DNA of 64,000 nucleotides from Streptomyces durocortorensis (GCF_031760065.1 NZ_CP134500.1:6572001-6636000); one strand, 5' to 3'; positions 18,340-27,283 are shown, numbered from the stretch's first letter. The notes: generated by a model not told the origin, from the letters alone. A program made the numbers and translations.

Positions 18340-20037
18340 GTGAGTGATACATCTGTACGGTCCCGGCGTCCCCTCGTCCGCAGTCTTCCGGTGGTCCCGG
18401 CCCTCCGGCTCGCGCGGCCCTCGGACACCTGGTTCAAACCCGCGCTCAGCGTGGTCGCCGCCTCCGCCGTACCCCATCTGTCGCTCCTGGCCGCCGGACG
18501 GCTGGACCTCGTGATGTACACCATGGCCGGTTCGCTGTGCGCGCTGTACGGCCACGGCCTGCCGTACGCCCGCCGGGCCAGGGCCGTCGCGGGCGTGGTG
18601 CTCGGCATGGCCGCCGGTCTCGCCCTCGCCCTTCTCGCCGCGTCGCTCACCGGATCGACCGCCGTCCTCATCGCGGTCGGCGCCCTGCTCGCCGCCGCTC
18701 AGAAGGTGCTGTGCGACGCCACCCGGATCGGGCCGCCCGGCCCGGTCATCTTCACCTTCGTCAGCTCCGCCGCCCTGTTCGCCCCGCAACGCCTCGGCCA
18801 GATCCCCGGCCACCTCGCGCTGACGCTCGCCGCGGGCGCGGTCGCCTGGCTGGTCGCGGTGGCACCCGCCCTGCTCCGCCGGGAGGGCCCCGAGCGCCGG
18901 GCCGTGGCCCGCGCCCTGGCGGCCGCCGCCGACCGTGCGGAGGACCCGGGCGCCCGGACCCGAAACGGTGCGGCCGTAGCCGTGCACGCCGCCTGGCAGT
19001 GCCTGCTCGCCTCCGGGCGCCCCACTCCCGTACGACGTTCGCTGGAACGCCTGGTGGCGCACGCCGAAGCCGCCTGCGCCGTGCCCCGGCCCGGGGGAGA
19101 CGCGGCGGACGTGGACCGGCTGCGCACCTGGGCGGCCCTGACCCGCGCCCGCGGGCCGCTGCCCGAGCCGCCGCCCGCGCCCGGCTCCGCCGACGGGCTC
19201 CACGGGATCGACGCCGAACGCGCCGAACTGCGCACCCCGGCCGGCCGCCGCGCCGCCCGCCGCGCCCTGCTGCGCCGCCTCGGCCCCGGATCGCCCCTGC
19301 TGCCCGTCGCCGCCCGGACCCTGACCGGCTGTGCGTTCGCCGGATACCTGTGCGCCGCCCTCGGTGTCGGCCGCCCCTACTGGGCGATCGTCACGGCCGC
19401 CTCCCTCTGCCAGGCCAGCCTCACCCTGTCGTGGAACCGGGCCCTCCAGCGAACCCTGGGCAACCTCGTGGGTGTCTTCGTCTTCGCCGCCGTCCTGCCG
19501 CTCTCCCGGACCGGCCCGCTCGCCCTCGTCTGCTGCTGCCTCTTCTTCAGCTTCGCCGCCGAGGCCCTGATCACCCGCAACTACTGGCTCGGCTCCGTCG
19601 CCGTGACCCCGATGGCCCTGCTCGTCCTGGAGTTCGGCGGCACCCATCCGGCCGGGGAGCTGATTGGCGACCGGGTCCTGGACACCCTCCTCGGCGCGGC
19701 CACCGGATTCCTCGCCGCGACGCTCGTCACCAACCGGCGGGCCGCAGGCCGGGTCGAGCTGGCGCTCGACGCCGCGGAGCGGGCCCGCGCCGACGTCGAA
19801 CGGGCGCACTCCGGCCAGGGCGCCCCGCCCGCCGTACGCGACCGGGCCCGCCGGGCGCTCACCGCGAGCCTCGTCGAACTGCGCGAGGCGGGCGACACCG
19901 CGGCGGGCGAATGGCGGCAGCGCGCCCTGCCCGAGCAGCGCCTTCTCGCTGCTGAGCAGGCCGGACACCGTACGCTCGCCGCGACAGCACAACGGCGCGG
20001 CCCGACGGGTCACGCCCCTTCGATCGGAGCGGAGTGA
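18340..20037 (+). CDS. FUSC-family membrane protein, probable aromatic-acid/drug exporter
   Basis: Inner-membrane exporter-like protein of 565 residues. Two hydrophobic blocks of about five or six spans each (about residues 28-170 and 325-455) are separated by a soluble Ala/Arg-rich region, and a helical tail follows, as in FUSC/YccS/AaeB proteins. The second block contains the family-like stretch GRPYWAIVTAASLCQ followed by LQRTLGNLVGVFVFA, matching the conserved FUSC-2 core. The GTG at 18340 has no ribosome site and a -10-like TAACTT lies about 7 bases upstream, suggesting a leaderless transcript. It overlaps the MarR gene by four bases. Confidence 0.85.
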   Translation: MSDTSVRSRRPLVRSLPVVPALRLARPSDTWFKPALSVVAASAVPHLSLLAAGRLDLVMYTMAGSLCALYGHGLPYARRARAVAGVVLGMAAGLALALLAASLTGSTAVLIAVGALLAAAQKVLCDATRIGPPGPVIFTFVSSAALFAPQRLGQIPGHLALTLAAGAVAWLVAVAPALLRREGPERRAVARALAAAADRAEDPGARTRNGAAVAVHAAWQCLLASGRPTPVRRSLERLVAHAEAACAVPRPGGDAADVDRLRTWAALTRARGPLPEPPPAPGSADGLHGIDAERAELRTPAGRRAARRALLRRLGPGSPLLPVAARTLTGCAFAGYLCAALGVGRPYWAIVTAASLCQASLTLSWNRALQRTLGNLVGVFVFAAVLPLSRTGPLALVCCCLFFSFAAEALITRNYWLGSVAVTPMALLVLEFGGTHPAGELIGDRVLDTLLGAATGFLAATLVTNRRAAGRVELALDAAERARADVERAHSGQGAPPAVRDRARRALTASLVELREAGDTAAGEWRQRALPEQRLLAAEQAGHRTLAATAQRRGPTGHAPSIGAE

Positions 20038-20540
20038 CCGACGACATCGTTGCCTCGGTGGTCCGGCAGTGGCAGACCGTCAACCCCGAGCTCGACACCG
20101 GACCGATGGAGATCATCGGCCGGATCAACCGCTGCGCCGCCCTGCTCCAGCAGGCGGAGGACGCCCCGCTGCGCTCCGCCGGACTGACCCGCGCCGAGTT
20201 CGACCTGCTCGGCGCCGTACGCCGTACGGACCGGGAGCTGACCCCCGGCGAGCTGGCCCGCGAGACATTCTCCTCCGGAGCCGCCGTCACCAAGCGGCTG
20301 CGCGCCCTCCAGGACCGCGGGCTGGTCGGCCGCCGGGGCGACGACCGCGACCGCAGGGTCGCCCATGTGCGCCTCACCGACGAGGGCCGCGCTCTCGTCG
20401 ACCGACTGCTGCCCGAACAACTGGCTTACGAGAGCTCGGTGTTGGCTGGGCTCGACGACGGCGGCCGGAGTGAACTCGCCTCCCGGCTGAGTGAGTTGCT
20501 CGTCCAGTTGGAGGGGCGCCTCGGCGGCGCCCGGCGCTGA
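20034..20540 (+). CDS. MarR-family transcriptional regulator
   Basis: 168-residue winged-helix regulator. The HTH is GLTRAEFDLLGAVRRTD with ELTPGELARETFSSGAAVTKRL, and the wing is RGDDRDRRVAHVRLTDEG, matching the MarR signature DxRxxxxxLT. Dimerisation helices lie at both ends. The GTG start overlaps the exporter gene's stop (GTGA). MarR proteins commonly repress an adjacent efflux gene and release it on binding a phenolic ligand; that role here is inferred from the operon and the upstream palindrome. Confidence 0.92.
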   Translation: MTDDIVASVVRQWQTVNPELDTGPMEIIGRINRCAALLQQAEDAPLRSAGLTRAEFDLLGAVRRTDRELTPGELARETFSSGAAVTKRLRALQDRGLVGRRGDDRDRRVAHVRLTDEGRALVDRLLPEQLAYESSVLAGLDDGGRSELASRLSELLVQLEGRLGGARR

Positions 20541-20994
20541 CCCGACGTCCCCGCGGAGGAGGGGTCCGTATACGCGTCAGCGCGGCGTTTTTTCGTGCCA
20601 CCCCTCCGTCGGCCGGGAATCTATACCTTTCGATCCGGTTCGATCACCTGTGCCTCTGTCTGGTTTCGCTGGGTGAAGGAGGTTGATGGTGGGGCGTTTT
20701 GCCCCGTAAAGAACCTCATCAAGGACTTCCTCGGTGGTGGCTGTGGCCCATGGAAGGGTTATTTTCAGCCTTCCTTACTCCTTGCACACGTTCCACAGCG
20801 CTCAGTGCAAAAACTGGAGAGTGTATTCCTCTCGGCGGGCCTCCGCAGGGGGTTGGGCGAATATGCCGAAGCACTGTTCTGATCTGGCTAAGCTCACGCG
20901 CAGTGAAGTCGAGTTGAGATGAATTCGAGCACTTGTTCCTGAGTCTCCGCTCACGTGCGCATACATCCCGGAATCAACCGCCAGAGGGTTTTAG
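20541..20994 (+). promoter_or_regulatory. Long lower-GC leader/promoter region of the conservon
   Basis: 454 bases without a convincing gene. After marR there is a short GC stem followed by six Ts (20588-20593), a weak terminator. GGGAAT (20615-20620), 17 bases, then GTT (20638-20640) resembles an ECF sigma-R-type promoter. Further down, GAAGGAGG (20675-20682) precedes an ATG at 20686 that opens a 7-codon frame closed by TAA at 20707, and GGGGC-GTTTT-GCCCC forms a small hairpin inside it. Overlapping open frames of 60-95 codons here lack coding bias. Confidence 0.45.
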
Positions 20995-22641
20995 ATGGTC
21001 CGTGTTGAATCACCGCCGACCGACAGAGAAGTCCCCGTCGTCCGCGTAGTCCTGCTGCCCGTGGCCCTGCTGGCCGGCGCCACCGCCGCCGGCGCGGCCC
21101 TGGTCGTACCGGCCGCGCGGATACCAGTCGCCGTGTGCGGCGCGATCGCCACGCTCGTGGTCGCCGTGCTCACCGTGGCACTGCACCGCCGACGGCGTGC
21201 CCTGCGGGTCCAGCGCGCCGAGTACGAACAGCGCATCGCCTACCTGGAACACCGCATCCTCTCGCACGACTCCGAGACCGTGCGGCTCACCAAGGAAGTC
21301 ATGCCCGCCGCCATCCGGCGGCTGCGCGTGGGCAATTCGCCCGAAGAAGTGATGCGCGACATCGTCGACGCGGACGTGGCCAACCGCCATCTGCCCAAGG
21401 CGCTGCGCGAGCAGGTCTACCAGGTCCTCGAAGTCATCGACAACGAGGAGGCCCGGCGCGACTCCGCCCAGCGCGCCTTCGTCAGCGTCGCCCGCCGAGT
21501 GCAGGCGATCGTGCACCGCCAGGCCAGTGAACTGCGGGAGATGGAGGACCACTACGGACGCAACCCCGAGGTCTTCGACGACCTGCTGCGCATCGACCAC
21601 GGCACCGCGCTGATCGGCCGCCTCGCCGACTCCATCGCCGTTCTCGGCGGTGCCCGCCCCAGCCGCCAATGGCCCAAGCCCGTGCCGCTGTTCAGTGTGC
21701 TGCGCGGGGCGATGTCCCGCATCCTCGAATACCAGCGCGTCGATCTGCACTCGATCGCCAAGGTCGCCATCGTCGGCACCTCGGTCGAACCGCTCATCCA
21801 CGCCTGCGCCGAACTGCTCGACAACGCGACCCGCTACTCGCCCCCGCAGACCCGGGTGCACGTCACCGCGGTCGAGGTGCAGACCGGCATCGCCATCGAG
21901 ATCGAGGACGGCGGCGTCAGCCTCAGCGAGGAGGCCCGCGCCCGCGCCGAGAACATGCTCGCCCAGGCCCAGGCCGGCATCAACATGAACGACCTGGGGG
22001 AGTCCCCGCGGCTCGGTATGGCCGTCGTCGGCCGGCTCTCCCGGATGTACCAACTCCAGGTGTCGCTGCGCCAGTCGGCGTACGGCGGCGTCCGCGCCGT
22101 CCTCATCGTGCCGCGCGACATGATCACCACCGGGCCCGCCCCGGGCATCGCCCACGGCATCGGCGCCACCTCGCGGCCCACCAGCTCGCTGGACATGTCG
22201 CAGCTTCAGCACGTGGTGCCGCCGCCCGGCAAGCGCAAGCCCAAGCCCGCCGCCACCGGCCCCGTACCCTCCGTGGTCGCCCCGGTCCCCACCGGCGCCC
22301 CCACGGCCGCGTCTCGCCCGGCCGTCCCCGCGTCGGCCATGGAGGACGACGTTCCCGTGGTCACCGAGTGGACCGAGAACGGGCTGCCGCAGCGCCGCAG
22401 CAGGGGCCGCGCCCCGCTCGGCTCGCACAACCTGCCGCAGCAGCCCCCGCCGCCCCCGGCCCCCGCCAACGGCGGCCTGCCCGGCCGGGAGGCGGGCGCG
22501 GACGCGGACGGCGGGCGCGGCGAGGAGAAGCCCCCCGGCCTCTGGCTGGAGGCCTTCACCAAGGCCGTCAACGGCGTACCGCAGGAACCGAAGCACGGCG
22601 AAGACTCCGATGACGCGTGGGACAAGGGAGACCTGAAGTGA
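20995..22641 (+). CDS. cvnA: Conservon sensor histidine-kinase-like protein
   Basis: Membrane sensor ATPase of a Streptomyces conservon. Two N-terminal spans (about residues 15-38 and 43-64) are followed by a coiled region (EYEQRIAYLEHRI) and a HATPase_c domain with N-box CAELLDNATRYSPP and a degenerate G2-like LGMAVVGRLSR. A Pro/Ala-rich 150-residue tail follows, as in other CvnA proteins, with no phospho-acceptor His in a standard H-box that I can see. Known conservons couple such an ATPase to a Ras-like GTPase at the membrane. The operon cvnA-B-C-D overlaps at each junction. Confidence 0.92.
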   Translation: MVRVESPPTDREVPVVRVVLLPVALLAGATAAGAALVVPAARIPVAVCGAIATLVVAVLTVALHRRRRALRVQRAEYEQRIAYLEHRILSHDSETVRLTKEVMPAAIRRLRVGNSPEEVMRDIVDADVANRHLPKALREQVYQVLEVIDNEEARRDSAQRAFVSVARRVQAIVHRQASELREMEDHYGRNPEVFDDLLRIDHGTALIGRLADSIAVLGGARPSRQWPKPVPLFSVLRGAMSRILEYQRVDLHSIAKVAIVGTSVEPLIHACAELLDNATRYSPPQTRVHVTAVEVQTGIAIEIEDGGVSLSEEARARAENMLAQAQAGINMNDLGESPRLGMAVVGRLSRMYQLQVSLRQSAYGGVRAVLIVPRDMITTGPAPGIAHGIGATSRPTSSLDMSQLQHVVPPPGKRKPKPAATGPVPSVVAPVPTGAPTAASRPAVPASAMEDDVPVVTEWTENGLPQRRSRGRAPLGSHNLPQQPPPPPAPANGGLPGREAGADADGGRGEEKPPGLWLEAFTKAVNGVPQEPKHGEDSDDAWDKGDLK

Positions 22642-23045
22642 TCCAGCAGCGGGGAAACATGGACTGGATGCTCAAGGAGCTGGCCGACGACGTGCCGAGC
22701 ATCCACCAGATCGTGGTGCTCTCCTCGGACGGCCTGCGCATCGCCATGCACGGCGGCGACCCCGACGTCGCCGACCGGCTGGCGGCCGCCTGTGCCGGGC
22801 TGCAGAGCCTGGCCGCCGCAGTGGCCACCGAGATCCCCTACAGCGACGGCCTGATGAAGCTGGTGGTCATCGAAGTGACCGGCGGCTTCTTCTACTTGAT
22901 GGCGGCCGGTACCGGTGCGTATCTCGCCGTCCTGGCCGGCGAGACCGTCGACGCCGGACTGGTCGGCGCCAGGATGCGGGACATGGTCGTGCGGATCGGT
23001 GCCCACCTGACCAGCCCGCCCCGCCACGGCGGGCAGTCCGGATGA
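22638..23045 (+). CDS. cvnB: Conservon roadblock/LC7 protein
   Basis: 135-residue roadblock/LC7 protein, the class that acts as a regulator or GAP-like partner of MglA/CvnD GTPases. It begins near MDWMLKELADDVPSIHQIVV and continues DGLRIAMHGGDPDVADRLAAACAGLQSLA, the standard roadblock beta-hairpin and helix. The GTG at 22638 overlaps the cvnA stop (GTGA); an ATG six codons further in would remove MIQQRG without harming the domain. It overlaps cvnC by four bases. Confidence 0.93.
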   Translation: MIQQRGNMDWMLKELADDVPSIHQIVVLSSDGLRIAMHGGDPDVADRLAAACAGLQSLAAAVATEIPYSDGLMKLVVIEVTGGFFYLMAAGTGAYLAVLAGETVDAGLVGARMRDMVVRIGAHLTSPPRHGGQSG

Positions 23046-23413
23046 GCGGACCCCAACGAGAACGCCGCAAGACCGATCCGGCACTCAACGACCCGGAACG
23101 GCTGTACGTGATCACCGGCGATCTCGACGACAGCGAGCGCGGGGCGCTCGACCTGGTCACGATGGTCGTCGCACAGGCGGAGCCCTCGCCGACGTTCCAG
23201 CCCGAGCAGGCAGCGATTCTGAGGCTCTGCCAGGCGCCCTTGTCGGTCGCCGAGATCTCGGCCTATCTCAGCCTGCCCTTCAGCGTGGTCACCTCGCTCC
23301 TGAGCGATCTCCTCGCCACCGAACTCATCGAGTCGCGCGCGCCGATCGTCCGCGCCACTCTCCCCGACAGGTCCCTCCTCGAAGCGGTGATGCATGGACT
23401 TCAGAAGCTCTGA
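23042..23413 (+). CDS. cvnC: Conservon DUF742 protein
   Basis: 123-residue DUF742 protein with a winged-helix-like core: LYVITGDLD at the start, then EQAAILRLCQAPLSVAEISAYL and PFSVVTSLLSDLLATELIES, ending in the conserved LLEAVMHGLQKL. DUF742 proteins are invariant members of conservons, between the roadblock protein and the GTPase. DNA binding has not been assumed. The ATG overlaps cvnB (ATGA) and the gene overlaps cvnD by 20 bases. Confidence 0.93.
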   Translation: MSGPQRERRKTDPALNDPERLYVITGDLDDSERGALDLVTMVVAQAEPSPTFQPEQAAILRLCQAPLSVAEISAYLSLPFSVVTSLLSDLLATELIESRAPIVRATLPDRSLLEAVMHGLQKL

Positions 23414-24008
23414 CACGATCACCGGACCCCGCAGCGAGGACGTCCTCCCCACCACGGCCACCGCCGCGGTGAAGGTCGTGATCGTCGGCGGGTTCGGGGT
23501 CGGCAAGACGACCATGGTCGGATCGGTCAGCGAGATCCGGCCCCTGACGACCGAAGAGACCATGACCCAGGCCGGTGTCGGCGTGGACGACAACGCCGGG
23601 GTGGAGACGAAGACCGCCACCACCGTCGCCATGGACTTCGGCCGGATCAGCCTCAGCGAGGAACTGATCCTCTACCTCTTCGGCACCCCCGGCCAGGAAC
23701 GCTTCTGGTTCCTGTGGAACGGCCTTTTCGAAGGAGCGCTCGGCGCCGTCGTCCTCATCGACACGAGACGGCTCGAAGTCAGCTTCGACGTCATCGGCCG
23801 GCTGGAGGAGCGCGGAGTGCCGTTCGTGGTGGCCGTCAACACCTTCCCCGACGCGCCGCACCACCCGGTCGAGGCCCTGCGCAGAGCCCTCGACCTGCCG
23901 GACGAGGTCCCGATGATCGACTGCGACGCCCGGCTTCGGACCTCCAGCCGCGATGTGCTGATGACCCTGATGCGCTATCTGCACAGCCTGGCCGTCCCGC
24001 TCGCCTGA
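23394..24008 (+). CDS. cvnD: Conservon Ras-like GTPase
   Basis: 204-residue small GTPase. P-loop GGFGVGKTT (about residues 29-37); the G3 region reads FGTPGQERFWFLW, so the canonical DxxG Asp is not obvious; the G4 position reads VNTFPDAP rather than NKxD, as seen in CvnD proteins. It begins inside cvnC at ATG 23394 (MDFRSSDTIT), the standard overlapping arrangement. In studied conservons the GTP/GDP state releases or recruits the complex and influences differentiation and secondary metabolism. Confidence 0.94.
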   Translation: MDFRSSDTITGPRSEDVLPTTATAAVKVVIVGGFGVGKTTMVGSVSEIRPLTTEETMTQAGVGVDDNAGVETKTATTVAMDFGRISLSEELILYLFGTPGQERFWFLWNGLFEGALGAVVLIDTRRLEVSFDVIGRLEERGVPFVVAVNTFPDAPHHPVEALRRALDLPDEVPMIDCDARLRTSSRDVLMTLMRYLHSLAVPLA

Positions 24009-24166
24009 CGCCCCCGGGACGGTTCCCCGGCCGTCCCGGCGGCGAGCGTGCGCCGTTCCCCCGGCGTCCGCCCGGTGCAGCACCTCTGCCGCACCCATGC
24101 AGTACCCGTACACGCCCCTTGCCCGCCCGTGCTCGATCCTCGGCCGTCCTGATCCCTGGAGCCACA

Positions 24167-25747
24167 GTGACAACCCCCTTCCACCACGAACCCGGTGCCG
24201 TGCCGCCGCCCCAGTGCCCGGCCCACAACCTCGGCAGCGGCCCCGGCGACATCGGTCCCGGCGGACTGCGCCGCCTCTACGGCCCCGAGGCGGAGAACAA
24301 CCCCGCGGGCCTCTACGACAAACTCCGCGCCGAACACGGCACGGTCGCCCCGGTCCTGCTGCACGGCGACGTCCCCGCCTGGCTCGTCCTGGGCCACAGC
24401 GAGAACCTCCACCTCACCCGTACGCCGTCCCAGTTCTCGCGGGACTCGCGGCGCTGGCGCGCCCTCCAGGACGGCAGTGTCGCCCCGGACCACCCGCTGG
24501 CCCCGATCTTCACCTGGCAGCCCGTCTGCGTGTTCGCCGACGGCGCCACGCACGAACGCCAGCGCGGCGCGGTCACCGACAGCATGGAGCGCATCGACAC
24601 CCGTGGCGTGCGCCGCCACATCAACCGCTTCAGTAACCGCCTGGTCAACGACTTCTGCGAGAAGGGCACCGCCGACCTGGTCGGCCAGTTCGCGGAGCAC
24701 CTGCCGATGATGGTGATGTGCGCGATCTTCGGCATGCCCGAGGAGTACGACGAGCGCCTCGTCCAGGCCGCCCGCGACATGACCCGCGGCACCGAGACCG
24801 CCGTGGCCAGCAACGCCCACATCGTGTCCGTGCTGACCCGCCTGGTGGAGAACCGCCGCGCCGAGCCCGCACCGGACCTGGCCACCTGGCTCGTCGAGCA
24901 CCCCGCGACGATGACCGACATCGAGGTCGTCGAGCACCTGCGCCTCATCCTCATCGCCGCGTACGAGTCCACCGCCAACCTCATCGCCAACGTGCTGCGC
25001 ATGGTCCTGACCGACCCGCGCTTCCGAGCCCGGCTCAGCGGCGGCCACATGACCGTGCCGGAGGCGGTGGAGCAGACCCTCTGGGACGAGCCGCCCTTCA
25101 CCGCGGTCTTCGGCCGCTGGGCGGTCGGCGACACCGAGCTGGGCGGCCAGCAGATCAAGGCGGGCGACGCCCTGCTCGTCGGCATCGCCCCCGCCAACAC
25201 CGACCCCACCGTCCGCCCGGACCTGGGCGCCGACATGGGCGGCAACCGAGCCCACCTCGCCTTCAGCGGCGGCCCCCACGAGTGCCCCGGCCAGGACATC
25301 GGCCGTGCCATCGCCGACGTCGGAGTCGACGCCCTCCTGATGCGTCTGCCCGACCTGGAGCTCGGCGTCGAGGAGAGCGAACTGCGCTGGGTCGGCAACA
25401 TCATGTCGCGCCACCTGGTCGAGCTGCCGGTGAAGTTCGCCCCCAGCCCCCAGCAGAAGCTGGACGCCGACCCGCTCTCGGTGATGGCCCGCACCGCCCG
25501 CCCGGCCGACGCCTGGCAGATCTCCTCCCCGCCCCCGCCCGTCCCCGAGCCGCTGCCCGCGGCGGGCGTGCAGCCCGCCCACGCCCCGGGCACCGCCCCG
25601 CAGCCCGCCCCCGCCGCGCCGCCCGTCGGCGCGCCGGCCCCGGCCGCCGGTGCCCCCGCCCCCGTGGCGACCGTCCCGGGCCAGCGCCGCCCCGCCGCGC
25701 CCGCGCGGCTCTGGCAGGCGGTCTCCCGCTGGTGGAACGGCTACTGA
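24167..25747 (+). CDS. cvnE: Conservon cytochrome P450 of CYP157 type, lacking the EXXR motif
   Basis: 526-residue P450 following cvnD by 158 bases. The heme loop is FSGGPHECPGQDIG with axial Cys373. The I-helix reads IAAYESTANLI, without the usual GxxT pair. The K-helix that normally holds ExxR reads EQTLW at residues 302-306, so the Arg is absent. CYP157 enzymes of Streptomyces conservons are known for exactly this loss. A Pro/Ala-rich tail of about 75 residues follows the core. GTG at 24167 begins MTTPFHHEPG and matches P450 N-terminal layout; the longer frame from 23714 runs through cvnD. No second P450 or ferredoxin follows. Confidence 0.9.
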   Translation: MTTPFHHEPGAVPPPQCPAHNLGSGPGDIGPGGLRRLYGPEAENNPAGLYDKLRAEHGTVAPVLLHGDVPAWLVLGHSENLHLTRTPSQFSRDSRRWRALQDGSVAPDHPLAPIFTWQPVCVFADGATHERQRGAVTDSMERIDTRGVRRHINRFSNRLVNDFCEKGTADLVGQFAEHLPMMVMCAIFGMPEEYDERLVQAARDMTRGTETAVASNAHIVSVLTRLVENRRAEPAPDLATWLVEHPATMTDIEVVEHLRLILIAAYESTANLIANVLRMVLTDPRFRARLSGGHMTVPEAVEQTLWDEPPFTAVFGRWAVGDTELGGQQIKAGDALLVGIAPANTDPTVRPDLGADMGGNRAHLAFSGGPHECPGQDIGRAIADVGVDALLMRLPDLELGVEESELRWVGNIMSRHLVELPVKFAPSPQQKLDADPLSVMARTARPADAWQISSPPPPVPEPLPAAGVQPAHAPGTAPQPAPAAPPVGAPAPAAGAPAPVATVPGQRRPAAPARLWQAVSRWWNGY

Positions 25748-25809
25748 CCCGCCGTTGACCGACTCTGACGGCATCTGACCGAACCTGACTGCGTGTGGCC
25801 GCTTCCGGC

Positions 25810-25856
25810 AGCGGCGGCCCCGGACCACACCACGCCCTTGGTCCAGGGCCGCCGCT
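25810..25856 (+). terminator. Conservon terminator
   Basis: Long hairpin: AGCGGCGGCCC pairs perfectly with GGGCCGCCGCT, then after one mismatch GGACCA pairs with TGGTCC around an 11-base loop. Located 63 bases after the P450 stop. Confidence 0.75.
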
Positions 25857-25920
25857 GTCCTGCGCCGCGGGCGGGCGTGGCGGTGCCGCAGCGCCGGGCC
25901 TCCCCGTACCATCGAGCAGC

Positions 25921-27267
25921 GTGAAGCTGACGATTCTTGGCGGTGGCGGATTCCGGGTGCCTCTCGTGTACGGGGCCCTCCTCGGCGATCACGCCGAGGG
26001 CCGTGTCTCCCGCGTGACGCTGTACGACACCGACGCCGACCGGCTCACCGCCGTCGCCCGCGTTCTGGAGGAACAGGCGCGCGGCATCGCGGACGCCCCT
26101 GCCGTCGTCGCCACCACGGAGTTGGACGAAGCCCTGCGCGGTGCCGACTTCGTCTTCTCCGCTATCCGGGTCGGCGGCCTCGCGGGGCGCGCCGCTGACG
26201 AACGGGTGGCCCTGGAGGAGGGGGTGCTCGGCCAGGAGACCGTCGGCGCCGGAGGCATCGCGTACGGGCTGCGCACCGTCCCCGTCGCCCTCGACCTCGC
26301 CCGGCGCATCGCCCGCCTCGCCCCGCACGCCTGGGTCATCAACTTCACCAACCCGGCGGGCCTCGTCACCGAAGCCATGTCCCGGCATCTGGGCGACCGT
26401 GTCATCGGAATCTGCGACTCACCGGTCGGGCTCGGGCGGCGCATCGCCCGCACCCTGGGAGCCGACCCGGAGCGCGCCTGGATCGACTACGCGGGCCTCA
26501 ACCACCTCGGCTGGGTGCAGGGCCTGTACGTGGATGGGCGGGACGAACTGCCCCGGCTGCTCACCGACCCCGCGCTGCTCGAATCCTTCGAGGAGGGGCG
26601 GCTCTTCGGCGCCGACCTGCTCCGGTCCCTGGGCGCGATCCCCAACGAGTACCTGCACTACTACTACTTCAACCGCGAAGCCGTCCGCGCCTACCAGGAG
26701 GCCGAACAGACCCGGGGCGCGTTCCTCCGCGACCAGCAGGAGGGCTTCTACGCCCGGATGCGGGAGCCCGGCACCCCGGCCCTGGTCACGTGGGAGCGCA
26801 CCCGTGCCGAACGCGAGGCCACCTACATGGCGGAGAACCGCGAGGTGGCCGGGGCGGGGGAGCGGGAGGAGAGCGACCTGGAGTCCGGCGGCTACGAACA
26901 GGTCGCGCTCGCCCTGATGCGGGCCGTCGCCCGCAATGAGCGTACTTCGCTGATCCTCAACGTGCGCAACCGCACCACGCTCGCGGCGCTGGACGCCGAA
27001 GCGGTCGTCGAGGTGCCCTGCCTCGTCGACGCCAACGGGGCCCACCCGGTGGCCGTGACGCCGCTCCCGTACCACGCCGTCGGGCTCGTCACCGCGGTGA
27101 AGGCCGTGGAACGCGCGGTCCTGGAGGCGGCGGAGAGCGGCTCCCGCGCGGCGGCCGTACGGGCCTTCGCCCTGCATCCGCTCGTCGACTCCGTCGCGGC
27201 GGCCCGGCGGTTGGTCGAGCGGTACACCGAGGTCCATCCGGAGCTCGCCCGCTTCGACGGGATCTAG
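25921..27267 (+). CDS. Glycoside hydrolase family 4, 6-phospho-beta-glucosidase type
   Basis: NAD+ and Mn2+-dependent hydrolase using the GH4 redox-elimination mechanism. N-terminal Rossmann motif MKLTILGGGGFRVPLV, then INFTNPAGLVTEAM, the metal-site GICDSPVG (CxxP) and GLNHLGWV (His ligand), with the catalytic-Tyr region further on (YYFNREAVRAY). Length 448 is typical. The GTG at 25921 begins exactly at the Rossmann strand; the open frame upstream to 25795 crosses the terminator and is discarded. No PTS components are nearby, so the phosphorylated substrate's source is unclear, and alpha-glycoside specificity cannot be excluded. Confidence 0.88.
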   Translation: MKLTILGGGGFRVPLVYGALLGDHAEGRVSRVTLYDTDADRLTAVARVLEEQARGIADAPAVVATTELDEALRGADFVFSAIRVGGLAGRAADERVALEEGVLGQETVGAGGIAYGLRTVPVALDLARRIARLAPHAWVINFTNPAGLVTEAMSRHLGDRVIGICDSPVGLGRRIARTLGADPERAWIDYAGLNHLGWVQGLYVDGRDELPRLLTDPALLESFEEGRLFGADLLRSLGAIPNEYLHYYYFNREAVRAYQEAEQTRGAFLRDQQEGFYARMREPGTPALVTWERTRAEREATYMAENREVAGAGEREESDLESGGYEQVALALMRAVARNERTSLILNVRNRTTLAALDAEAVVEVPCLVDANGAHPVAVTPLPYHAVGLVTAVKAVERAVLEAAESGSRAAAVRAFALHPLVDSVAAARRLVERYTEVHPELARFDGI

Positions 27268-27283
27268 CCCGTGTCCTGGCTGC

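Noticed and set aside
20595..20922. Overlapping small open frames of 60-95 codons in the conservon leader
   Set aside because: Four frames overlap, none has GC3 bias or a ribosome site; only the 7-codon frame has a strong ribosome site, and that is reported as a finding instead.
25748..25920. Possible extra N-terminus of the GH4 gene
   Set aside because: The stretch contains the conservon terminator, and the GTG at 25921 begins exactly at the Rossmann strand.
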